Below, in pieces: positions 1-5,990 of a DNA stretch of 8,809 nt. The stretch comes from Clostridia bacterium (GTDB lineage: Bacteria; Bacillota; Clostridia; Oscillospirales; CAG-382): positions 1 through 8,809 of the forward strand of contig CAAEDF010000270.1 in the NCBI GenBank assembly GCA_900754535.1, written 5' to 3'. Under the pieces are notes generated by a model that made no database searches, had not been told where the DNA came from, and worked only from the letters and a program-made list of their open reading frames with translations. The position numbers were made by a program, and so were the translations under genes. Every line of letters begins with the position of its first letter. The stretch's first letter is position 1.

Positions 1-131
1 AAGCTCCGAAAACGGGACGGCCGCTGGGAGGGCCACCACCGAACACGCCCCAGGGACGGACAAAGCCAGTTACCGAGATGTGCTGGGGCGCATCCAGGAG
101 GAAACCAAGAAAGTGGGGGAGTACTCTCTGG

Positions 132-404
132 GGGCTCCCCAGTCTTACCAGCGGCTTCATGTCCCACAGCGGTGTGCTTCACATACTCCGCCGGGTGCTA
201 ATGCTGCTGGGGGTTCGTAAGGTCCAGTTCTATAATCTCAATCGCACATTTGTAACCCTGACACTCCAGAGCGGGGTGGATATGAAAACCGCCTCTGGGA
301 TATTGGGGCGCTACTCAGCGGGGTTTACTCTGGACACCTACCCCTATGTCACGACAGTAGCCCAGAAGACGACGGAGAAAATTATCAACATACTAAAAAG
401 CTGA
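132..404 (+). pseudogene. Decayed 3' remnant of a tyrosine-recombinase integrase
   Basis: The reading frame ending at the TGA at 402-404 matches the C-terminal catalytic domain of phage/ICE integrases from its proline-serine stretch near 138 to the end. The family pattern around the active site is H-D-L-R-H-T-F, then L-G-H-Y-S-A-G-F-T-L-D-T-Y. Here these read Y-N-L-N-R-T-F (231-251) and L-G-R-Y-S-A-G-F-T-L-D-T-Y. The catalytic His of HxxR is Tyr, its Arg is Asn, and the second catalytic His is Arg. Only the tyrosine nucleophile (codon 339-341) survives, so the product cannot be an active recombinase. N-terminal domains are absent: the frame stays open to the left edge without recognisable similarity. 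A second frame open from position 2 to the stop at 218-220 includes a T-D-K-A-S-Y-R-D stretch that could be more integrase shifted by an indel, but this is uncertain. Positions 1-131 hold nothing else I recognise. The stretch is GC-rich compared with the genes to its right, which fits acquired DNA. Confidence 0.82.
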
Positions 405-535
405 AATCAGATATGAGCCCAGCGAAGAGGGCCGTTTGGAGAGAAGGCACAGCGGAGGATCCTGAGCTTGTACCGATGAGGGTCAAAATCTGGATCAGTT
501 CTCAATGGCCAAAAATAAACCGCCAAAAAAGTTGC

Positions 536-577
536 AAAAATATAAATCGCTGAAATCATACGATTTCAGCGATTTAT
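536..577 (-). terminator. Rho-independent terminator of the tRNA operon
   Basis: A perfect 16-bp inverted repeat (542-557 with 562-577, 4-nt loop 558-561) is followed on the minus strand by A, then a five-T run (complement of 536-540). It begins directly after the encoded CCA end of tRNA-fMet, so it should terminate the tRNA transcript. The stem is AT-rich but long. No gene lies in 405-577. Confidence 0.85.
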
Positions 578-653
<76 letters not shown>

Positions 654-659
654 AAATCT

Positions 660-746
660 TGGTGCCGGAGACCGGGGTCGAACCGGCACGGGATCACTCC
701 CACGGGATTTTAAGTCCCGGGCGTCTGCCAATTCCGCCACTCCGGC
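660..746 (-). tRNA. tRNA-Leu (anticodon UAA)
   Basis: The minus strand gives an 87-nt class II tRNA with encoded CCA (complement of 660-662). The 7-bp acceptor stem is GCCGGAG/CTCCGGC. The anticodon loop reads CTTAAAA with anticodon TAA (complement of 710-712), and a long variable arm (GGGA-GTGA-TCCC) is typical of tRNA-Leu. It decodes UUA and UUG leucine codons. It is the first gene of the tRNA operon, 17 nt from the predicted -10 element. Confidence 0.96.
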
Positions 747-763
747 ATTTAGTCCGCTTAAAT

Positions 764-792
764 ATATTACCACATGAGGCATGGAATGTCAA
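764..792 (-). promoter_or_regulatory. Sigma-A promoter of the tRNA-Leu/tRNA-fMet operon
   Basis: On the minus strand a perfect -35 TTGACA (complement of 787-792) is followed after exactly 17 nt by -10 TAATAT (complement of 764-769). Initiation would fall near 757, about ten bases before the mature 5' end of tRNA-Leu. Near-consensus promoters are normal for stable RNA genes. It diverges from the promoter at 854-882. Confidence 0.88.
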
Positions 793-853
793 GAGAAAAA
801 TCAAATTTATTTTTTGCAGATTATTTTTCCGGGTCGCTTTACAAAAATTTGTC

Positions 854-882
854 TTGAAACCTTTATCAAAAAATGATATAAT
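854..882 (+). promoter_or_regulatory. Sigma-A promoter of the oxidoreductase/ABC exporter operon
   Basis: TTGAAA (854-859), a 17-nt spacer and a perfect TATAAT (877-882) make a strong vegetative promoter. It leaves a leader of roughly 55 nt before the ATG at 945. A second, weaker candidate overlaps downstream: TTGACT at 886-891 and TAATTT at 909-914, also with a 17-nt spacer. No operator-like palindrome or riboswitch fold is evident in the leader. Confidence 0.82.
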
Positions 883-944
883 TTCTTGACTTTTGAGAAA
901 CAGCTTAATAATTTATTTGCAAAACGACCGGGAGGATCCTATCG

Positions 945-2000
945 ATGATAAAAACAGCGGTGTGCGGGATAGGCAGGATGGGATTGTACCATCTTGCCGT
1001 CCACAATAAAATAGAAAATGAATCCGATGATATAAAAATAGTTGCTATATGTGATGTTGAACCGCACAGGCTGTGCGGCGGCGGCAGCGCGAGAGTAAAT
1101 CTGGGTGACAATACGGAAGCAATAGACTTCTCAAGATATGCTCATTATACCGATCTTGACGAAATGCTTGAAAAGGAAAAGCCGGATATCGTCGATATCG
1201 TTTTGCCCACCTATCTTCACTGCGAAGCGGCGGTAAAAGTCCTGAAGAGGGGGATAAACTGTTTTTGCGAAAAGCCCATGGCCCTCAACGAAGAGGAATG
1301 CCGCCGGATGCAGGAAGCGTCACGGGAGAGCGGCAAGCTGCTTATGATCGGTCATTGCCTGAGATTCTGGAGAGAATACGTGTTTTTGAAAAACTGCGTG
1401 CAAAACGGGGCATACGGCGCCGTCCGCGGTGCATATTTCTGGAGAGGCGGATTTCAGGATCATATCAAAAACCCATCTTGGCAGAACTGGATAATAACAA
1501 AAGAAAAAGGCGGCGGAGCGCTTTTTGACCAGCATATCCATGATACGGACGCAATAAACTGGATTTTCGGAACGCCGGAAACTGTTTCGGTTTTGGGCAA
1601 AACTGTTTTTCCCGAAAGCGCGTTTGACATCGTAAGCGCGTCTTATGTCTATCCGGATAAGGTCATAACCGCACTTGACGACATAACGTATAAGGGACTG
1701 CCGTTTGAATACGGATATAAGGTCAATTTTGAACATGCCACGGCGGTGTATTCCGGAGGAATTCTTACCGTTTATCCCGAAGAAGGCTTGCCGTTCAGAC
1801 CGGACTTTACCGATATGCCTGCTCTTACGGCAGATGCGTATTACAACGAGCTGAAATATTTCTACGGCTGTGTGCGTGACGGGCGCGAGACCGACGCAAT
1901 ACCTGCTTCGGAAAGCGCCGATGCCGTAAGGATAGCTCTTGCAGAGGCAAAAAGCGCTGCGTCCGGAGGCTCATTTACGGCGACAAAACAAAAAGGGTGA
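945..2000 (+). CDS. Gfo/Idh/MocA-family NAD(P)-dependent oxidoreductase
   Basis: The 351-aa product is a full-length member of the Gfo/Idh/MocA family: cytosolic enzymes that oxidise or reduce hydroxyls of sugars, inositols or related compounds with NAD(P). The N-terminal Rossmann fold starts with G-x-G-x-x-G at residues 8-13 (GIGRMG), with an acidic residue at the end of strand 2 (D37). The E-K-P motif with the catalytic lysine is at 109-111. The C-terminal substrate domain has the family's GGGALFD run (189-195), then I-H-D, giving the expected Asp195/His199 pair. The enzyme should therefore be active. The start is set by GGGAGG at 930-935, nine bases before the ATG. It is the first gene of a tight operon with an ABC exporter: the next ATG is 6 nt after its stop, and that gene's ribosome site lies over its last codons. 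The substrate cannot be inferred; the pairing with an exporter is not a classical pathway arrangement. Confidence 0.9.
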   Translation: MIKTAVCGIGRMGLYHLAVHNKIENESDDIKIVAICDVEPHRLCGGGSARVNLGDNTEAIDFSRYAHYTDLDEMLEKEKPDIVDIVLPTYLHCEAAVKVLKRGINCFCEKPMALNEEECRRMQEASRESGKLLMIGHCLRFWREYVFLKNCVQNGAYGAVRGAYFWRGGFQDHIKNPSWQNWIITKEKGGGALFDQHIHDTDAINWIFGTPETVSVLGKTVFPESAFDIVSASYVYPDKVITALDDITYKGLPFEYGYKVNFEHATAVYSGGILTVYPEEGLPFRPDFTDMPALTADAYYNELKYFYGCVRDGRETDAIPASESADAVRIALAEAKSAASGGSFTATKQKG

Positions 2001-2006
2001 GTTTTG

Positions 2007-2903
2007 ATGCTTTCTGTAAAAAATATAACAAAAACCTTTGGCGAACGCGTTGCGGTCAACGATCTTTCGTTTAAGATGACCGAAAGCGGTGTATTCGGCC
2101 TCATAGGAACCAACGGCGCCGGAAAGACGACAAGTATCCGCGTGATATTGGGCATTATGAAGGCTGACAGCGGCAGCGCGCAGTGGAACGGCAGACCCAT
2201 ATCGAGAGATACCGTGAGATTCGGATACCTTCCGGAGGAGCGCGGTATATATATGAAGGAAAAAGTGTCGGAACAGCTTGTCTATTTCGGTATGCTTCAT
2301 AAAATGACAAGAAACGACGCGCTTGCAAGCTCAAGAAAATGGATAGCAAGACTCGGCCTTGACGAATATGCCGAATATGTTGCGGAAAAGCTTTCAAAAG
2401 GCAATCAGCAGAAAGTTCAGCTTATTGCAGCTTTGATGCATGACCCGCTTCTTATCTTCCTTGACGAACCTTTTTCCGGCCTTGATCCGGTAAATACGGA
2501 GCTTTTCAGGTCTATCATCAGAGAGCTTGTAGACGACGGCAGATATATAGTGATGTCTTCGCACCAGATGTCGACAGTAGAGGAATATTGCGAAAACCTT
2601 GTGATACTTGACAGGGGAAGGACAGTGCTTTCCGGTAACCTTAAAGAGATCAAAGCTTCTTACGGACGCACAAGGCTTGCAGTCAATTCCTCTCCGGTTG
2701 CGAAAACTGCCGCGGACGCGCTGGGACTTAAGGCGATTGAGGAGCGCGCAGACTATACCGAATACCGGATAAACGGCGACGGCGATGCGAAAAAATTGAT
2801 GGATACCATGATAGATGCCGGAGAATATCCTTCTTATTTTGTGATACGAGAGCCGTCTCTTCATGAAATATTTCTTGATAAGGTGGGTGGCGTTGATGAA
2901 TGA
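2007..2903 (+). CDS. ABC exporter ATP-binding protein (NatA/YhaQ type)
   Basis: This 298-aa protein is the cytosolic ATPase of an ABC-2 type exporter. Walker A is G-T-N-G-A-G-K-T (34-41), the signature L-S-K-G-N-Q-Q-K (129-136), and Walker B/D-loop L-D-E-P-F-S-G-L-D-P (152-161) with catalytic E154. The switch histidine is H186 in S-S-H. The Q-loop region reads Y-L-P-E-E-R-G-I-Y (74-82), a form typical of the NatA/YhaQ branch, where Glu replaces the usual Gln. Residues from about 215 form the C-terminal extension (DUF4162-like) ending in the E-I-F-L-D motif. I chose ATG 2007 rather than TTG 2004 because GGTGAG at 1996-2001 is then 5 nt away. Its last 8 nt overlap the permease gene, so the two are translationally coupled. 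Relatives export Na+, peptides or drugs; the substrate here is unknown. Confidence 0.93.
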   Translation: MLSVKNITKTFGERVAVNDLSFKMTESGVFGLIGTNGAGKTTSIRVILGIMKADSGSAQWNGRPISRDTVRFGYLPEERGIYMKEKVSEQLVYFGMLHKMTRNDALASSRKWIARLGLDEYAEYVAEKLSKGNQQKVQLIAALMHDPLLIFLDEPFSGLDPVNTELFRSIIRELVDDGRYIVMSSHQMSTVEEYCENLVILDRGRTVLSGNLKEIKASYGRTRLAVNSSPVAKTAADALGLKAIEERADYTEYRINGDGDAKKLMDTMIDAGEYPSYFVIREPSLHEIFLDKVGGVDE

Positions 2904-4119
2904 AATAAAAACGGTTTTTTTCTTTACACTCAAAAGCACTTTGAGAAAGAAAGCGTTTCGTATTTCAACGGTCATTATTCTTGCCGTCATATTGATATTA
3001 TGCGCTCTGCCGGCTCTTTTTTCTTCCGACGCGGACGAGGACACCGGCACGGAAACGGCCGGATATAACTGTTATTACATAGATGAAAAAGGTCTTATCC
3101 CCGGCGGGGCGGAAATATTGGCATCCTCTTTCCCCGGTGCCAACATCGTTCCCGGAGATATCTCCGATTTGCCTGATTATAAAAACGAATGCGACAGCAA
3201 CAGCTCTACGGTCGTCGTTCAGATTACAGAATCGGAAGGCAAACCGTTTATAAATATATATGTCAATATAATGAACACAAACGCTTCGGCCATGGCCGAC
3301 ATACTCAGCAAATACTATGTTTCGGCGTCTCTTGCACAAAACGGCGTCGATGAAGAACTCATAGCCCTTTCAAACTCAGGTCTGGGAATAAGCGTAAACC
3401 CGCTGGGTTCGATGAATTTGACCGGATATATAGCAGGTATTCTGATAGTGATGGTTATTTTCTTTGCCATTTACTATTACGGATACAGTATCGCCTCGAG
3501 CGTTGCGAGCGAAAAATCTTCAAGGGTCATGGAAACGCTTGTTGTGAGCACCAGTCCGAAAAACATACTTATCGGCAAAATATTCGGGACCGCTGTTGCG
3601 GGCATGGCCCAGATGGCATTGTTTGTTATTTTTGCAATTATTTGCGGTCAGATGCTCCCGGAAGATTTTTCAATAGGCGGGATGCCGCTTTCGTTTGAAA
3701 ATTTCACCATTGTAAGCGTCTTGTGTATTATTATACTTTTTGTCGTATCGTTTTTCCTCTTTGCTTTCCTGTATGCCATAACAGGCGCAATGGTATCACG
3801 TACCGAGGATCTTAGCGCCGCAATGGCGCCGGTAATGATCATATGCTTTGTTTCGTTTTATGCCGGTTATATTACAGCGCTTGTAGGGGGAGGGGAGATA
3901 AAAAACATTCTGTCTTTTATCCCGTTTGTGTCAGTTTTTTCACTTCCGTTCAGGCTTCTCAACGAGAATATATCGTGGTATATACCTATCTCCGCTATCG
4001 CCGCTTCGGCCGTTGCGCTGCTGCTTGTCGCATATGCTGCCGTTAAAATATATTCCGCAAGCGTCCTGTATTACGGCCAGCGACTGAAAATAAGGGATCT
4101 TTTCAAAATAAAAATTTAA
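2896..4119 (+). CDS. ABC-2 type exporter permease (NatB/YhaP type)
   Basis: The 407-aa membrane protein has the NatB/YhaP layout. One N-terminal helix (about 23-42) is followed by a roughly 135-residue extracytoplasmic domain, then five helices (about 178-197, 232-251, 272-296, 311-331, 365-386). Between helices 2 and 3 lies the hallmark cytoplasmic segment V-A-S-E-K-S-S-R-V-M-E-T-L (203-215), which couples to the ATPase. The preferred start is ATG 2896, preceded by the GGTGGG-rich stretch at 2882-2890. It lies in an ATGAATGA overlap with the end of the ATPase gene. An earlier in-frame ATG at 2863 would add 11 residues but has no better ribosome site. With the ATPase it should form a two-component exporter. 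No terminator follows; the next promoter starts 7 nt after the stop codon, so read-through into the next gene is possible. Confidence 0.92.
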   Translation: MNEIKTVFFFTLKSTLRKKAFRISTVIILAVILILCALPALFSSDADEDTGTETAGYNCYYIDEKGLIPGGAEILASSFPGANIVPGDISDLPDYKNECDSNSSTVVVQITESEGKPFINIYVNIMNTNASAMADILSKYYVSASLAQNGVDEELIALSNSGLGISVNPLGSMNLTGYIAGILIVMVIFFAIYYYGYSIASSVASEKSSRVMETLVVSTSPKNILIGKIFGTAVAGMAQMALFVIFAIICGQMLPEDFSIGGMPLSFENFTIVSVLCIIILFVVSFFLFAFLYAITGAMVSRTEDLSAAMAPVMIICFVSFYAGYITALVGGGEIKNILSFIPFVSVFSLPFRLLNENISWYIPISAIAASAVALLLVAYAAVKIYSASVLYYGQRLKIRDLFKIKI

Positions 4120-4125
4120 TAGTGA

Positions 4126-4154
4126 TTGACAAATAAAAGTTTCCATGTTATAAT
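4126..4154 (+). promoter_or_regulatory. Consensus sigma-A promoter of the anchored CBM9-like protein gene
   Basis: TTGACA (4126-4131), a 17-nt spacer and TATAAT (4149-4154) are perfect matches to the vegetative consensus. The promoter sits immediately after the permease stop codon and gives the next gene its own strong transcription, with a leader of about 70 nt. Confidence 0.92.
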
Positions 4155-4186
4155 CAATTTGTTAATAAAAATAATACCGCTTAGCA

Positions 4187-4208
4187 GCCGGGCAAAAAGC
4201 ATCCCGGC
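4187..4208 (+). promoter_or_regulatory. Leader hairpin upstream of the anchored protein gene
   Basis: A perfect 6-bp GC-only stem (GCCGGG 4187-4192 with CCCGGC 4203-4208) closes a 10-nt A-rich loop in the leader, ending about 12 nt before the ribosome binding site. It has no following T-run, so it is not a terminator. It does not match a riboswitch class I know. It could be an mRNA-stabilising or translation-tuning element, or chance. Confidence 0.35.
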
Positions 4209-4233
4209 AATAAAAAGAAAGGGTGTTTGTGTC

Positions 4234-5247
4234 GTGAAAAAGCTTACAGCCATAATGTTGTGTTTTTCCCTTGTTTTTTGTATGTCGGCAGTGCTTTCCG
4301 GCGCTGAAGAAAGCATTATCGACGTTCCCGCCGCAAAGGTCACTCCCGTTATAGACGGCAAGATTTCGGAAGGGGAGTATACTCTCCTCGGCTCTCTTGA
4401 AGACGGTACTCTTGAACTGGAATCCCAGAACGGCGCGGATCCCGAGGCCGAATTTTACGCTTCATGGGATGAAGATAATTTTTATCTTGCAATCCGCGTC
4501 ACATGTGAAGAGCCCCATTCCGCTTACATGGATAACGCGTCTGAGCATTATATCTTCAACGGTCACAACGTGATGGCCGCCCTTATACCCGAGGATCCCG
4601 CTCAGTCAAAATATGAGCCTGCCAACGGCGAATACTGGCTGTGGGCCGATGCTTATAACGCCGGCGTCTGCTATGAGTGGACTACGATACTTGATTCGAA
4701 AACCGGCGCGGTTGTTACCGATAACCATTTTCTTACACTCACTAAATCAGCCGGCTTCAAGGCTGCGTGCACAAGCGAGGGCGGCTATGATATCTATGAG
4801 ATGCAGATCGCCTTTTCTGAGTTCAAGACCACTTATTCCGGCGTGACGGAGTTTAAGGCGGAAGTGGGCTCTGTCTTTGGGTTTGATTTCAACGCCGGCC
4901 TTATGGACATCGGCGCCGGCTATGACGGCGAAAACGGCGAATACAAAGGCGACTATGTCAGATTGGGCGGCTTCTTCAAGGATGCGCGCGGAACCATAGC
5001 AGACGAATGCGCAAGGTTGCGCCTTGCCCCGGAAGCAGAGGATACAGATGAATCGACCGAATCATCCGAACCGTCTTCCGAATCATCAATTGAATCCTCG
5101 GATACCCAGACTCCTTCCACAGGTGATAACGGATACATCGTTTATGTCCTTGTTGCAATTGTCGCGGCTGCTGCCATTGTTTCCATCTTTATGGTGCGAG
5201 CACGCAAAAAATCCATTATAGACGGCGATGATGACGGGGATATTTAA
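4234..5247 (+). CDS. Secreted, C-terminally membrane-anchored protein with CBM9/DOMON-like domain
   Basis: The 337-aa product starts at GTG 4234, preceded by AAAGGG (4218-4223) with a 10-nt gap. This places a textbook signal peptide first (M-K-K, hydrophobic to about residue 21, probable cleavage near G23-A24). Residues about 27-265 resemble the carbohydrate-binding family 9 / DOMON-like beta-sandwich: V-I-D-G-K-I-S-E-G-E-Y (39-49) and A-S-W-D-E-D-N-F-Y-L-A-I-R-V-T (76-90), the recurrent 'W-D-x-x-x-L-Y-L-x-V-x-V' pattern. Residues 267-292 are a Ser/Glu/Thr-rich spacer. Then come T-P-S-T-G-D (293-298), a membrane helix (about 301-321) and R-A-R-K-K (322-326), which imitates a sortase signal of the P-x-T-G-D kind. 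An acidic tail, mostly Asp and Gly, follows; true sorting signals normally end at the basic residues. The protein should be displayed outside the cell, possibly binding sugar. No catalytic domain is seen. It has its own consensus promoter and a terminator. Confidence 0.78.
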   Translation: MKKLTAIMLCFSLVFCMSAVLSGAEESIIDVPAAKVTPVIDGKISEGEYTLLGSLEDGTLELESQNGADPEAEFYASWDEDNFYLAIRVTCEEPHSAYMDNASEHYIFNGHNVMAALIPEDPAQSKYEPANGEYWLWADAYNAGVCYEWTTILDSKTGAVVTDNHFLTLTKSAGFKAACTSEGGYDIYEMQIAFSEFKTTYSGVTEFKAEVGSVFGFDFNAGLMDIGAGYDGENGEYKGDYVRLGGFFKDARGTIADECARLRLAPEAEDTDESTESSEPSSESSIESSDTQTPSTGDNGYIVYVLVAIVAAAAIVSIFMVRARKKSIIDGDDDGDI

Positions 5248-5281
5248 GTGTGTTTGATAGCAAGGATCTGAAAATGATTTG

Positions 5282-5323
5282 AAATAAAAGCGGCATGTTA
5301 TTATCCACGTGCCGCTTTTATTT
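5282..5323 (+). terminator. Rho-independent terminator after the anchored protein gene
   Basis: A 14-bp stem (5282-5295 with 5310-5323) has a GCGGCA/TGCCGC core and A-rich/T-rich outer arms (AAATAAAAG and CTTTTATTT), 34 nt after the stop codon at 5247. The flanking A and T runs would allow it to work on both strands. Confidence 0.85.
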
Positions 5324-5329
5324 GGATAA

Positions 5330-5368
5330 AAACGTTCTCCCGCTTTTTTATGAAGCGGGAGAACGTTT
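5330..5368 (-). terminator. Rho-independent terminator after the CotF-like gene
   Basis: A perfect 16-bp stem (5330-5345 with 5353-5368, 7-nt loop) extends on the minus strand into a T-run of five (ending at complement 5328). It lies 42 nt beyond the stop of the minus-strand coat gene. It stands back to back with the terminator at 5282-5323, so both converging operons are stopped. Confidence 0.85.
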
Positions 5369-5410
5369 CAAAAGACTGACTGTATTTTAAAAGCGCAAAA
5401 TACGTTTGGT

Positions 5411-5656
5411 TTATGCGCTTGCAAATTTTTGACGGGTCTTATCTATTTCAGTCTGATCAGCCGCCTGAGCGGGATACCACCCTTTGCCTGACATTTTAGC
5501 GTATACGTCGTTCTGCATCTTAAGCACACATTCAAGTGCTTCATCAAATGCTTTATGCACTTTTGGGTCGCTTGACTCTATTGTACCGTGGAGCATAAGA
5601 TCGCATGCATTCTTTATATTACCGAGCACGTTTGACATTATTGTTTTGTCGTCCAT
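5411..5656 (-). CDS. CotF-family spore coat protein
   Basis: This 81-aa protein matches the small clostridial spore coat proteins of the CotF family. Conserved features are M-D-D-K-T-I-M (1-7), C-D-L-M-L-H-G-T-I-E-S-S (18-29), a long amphipathic helix with V-L-K-M-Q-N-D-V-Y (44-52), and K-G-W-Y-P (58-62). It is expected in the coat of the maturing spore; the biochemical role of the family is poorly defined. An ATG at 5680 would add eight residues, but I prefer the ATG at 5656. AAAGGA lies 8 nt before it, and the longer form would overlap the upstream stop codon. It is the second gene of a pair, 20 nt after the 57-aa protein, and ends before a strong terminator. Confidence 0.9.
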   Translation of the reverse strand: MDDKTIMSNVLGNIKNACDLMLHGTIESSDPKVHKAFDEALECVLKMQNDVYAKMSGKGWYPAQAADQTEIDKTRQKFASA

Positions 5657-5676
5657 CTTCTGTTTCCTTTCTTCCC

Positions 5677-5850
5677 TCAAAGCAGGGAATAAAATTTTGT
5701 AAAACAGTCCTGAAATCTGTTTGAAAGCTCAGCCGTAAACGTTTTCAGATCGGCATCCTGCAGCTGCGATGAAAAATCGGTGCAGGCCGTCTGCATTTCC
5801 TTTGTGTGGCCCAGGGCATCTTCGATATAAAGCAACTCTTTAGGAGACAT
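5677..5850 (-). CDS. Small spore coat-associated protein, partner of the CotF-like gene
   Basis: This short gene encodes 57 aa beginning M-S-P-K-E-L-L-Y-I-E-D-A-L-G-H and ending F-Y-S-L-L. The motif S-P-K-E-L-L-Y-I-E-D-A-L-G-H, then Q-L-Q-D-A-D-L-K and a terminal F-x-x-x-Y-x-L-L, is characteristic of the small helical protein usually encoded directly before CotF-like coat proteins in Clostridia (my recognition, not a search result). The ATG is the only usable start: the frame has no other start codon between it and an upstream in-frame TGA. The Shine-Dalgarno (GAAGGG, about 12 nt upstream) is a little distant. The gap to the CotF-like gene is 20 nt, so the two are one operon. The protein has no membrane segment or signal peptide, as expected for a protein assembled from the mother cell or forespore cytosol. 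Confidence 0.85.
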   Translation of the reverse strand: MSPKELLYIEDALGHTKEMQTACTDFSSQLQDADLKTFTAELSNRFQDCFTKFYSLL

Positions 5851-5901
5851 GGTGTTCTCTATCCCTTCTCGTTTTATTTCGGCGATTCAGATCGTCGATA
5901 T

Positions 5902-5931
5902 TATTATTTTCACCGGAAAGGAAAATATACA
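5902..5931 (-). promoter_or_regulatory. Possible forespore (sigma-F/G type) promoter of the coat gene pair
   Basis: On the minus strand TGTATA (complement of 5926-5931), a 17-nt spacer and AATAATA (complement of 5902-5908) resemble the sigma-G/F pattern TGAATA ... CATAnTA, with one mismatch in each box. No good sigma-A promoter lies between the upstream terminator and the 57-aa gene. A sporulation sigma factor is biologically expected, but the region is AT-rich and chance matches are easy. Confidence 0.3.
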
Positions 5932-5964
5932 AAAAGATCATTCCGTTTTCGAAATGATCTTTTT
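5931..5964 (-). terminator. Terminator after the LytM-domain protein gene
   Basis: A 12-bp inverted repeat (5931-5942 with 5953-5964, 10-nt loop) ends on the minus strand in TTTTTGTATATTTT, 26 nt past the stop codon at 5991-5993. It separates the LytM-domain gene from the coat operon. It is symmetrical and could work in both directions. Confidence 0.8.
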
Positions 5965-5990
5965 CCATATTATAGTAAATAAATTATTTG

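Noticed and set aside
413..553. A 46-codon open frame starting ATG 413 between the integrase relic and the tRNA terminator.
   Set aside because: It has no ribosome binding site or recognisable motif, and it runs into the terminator hairpin of the opposite strand.
400..558. A 10-bp direct repeat (GCTGAAATCA) at 400-409, over the integrase stop, and at 549-558, in the tRNA terminator stem, as a possible attachment-site core.
   Set aside because: Ten bases in AT-rich sequence within 160 bp is easily chance, and neither copy lies in the tRNA body.
2863..2895. The upstream in-frame ATG (2863) as start of the permease.
   Set aside because: ATG 2896 has the GGTGGG-rich ribosome site at the right distance and gives the classical NatB N-terminus (M-N-E, then helix).
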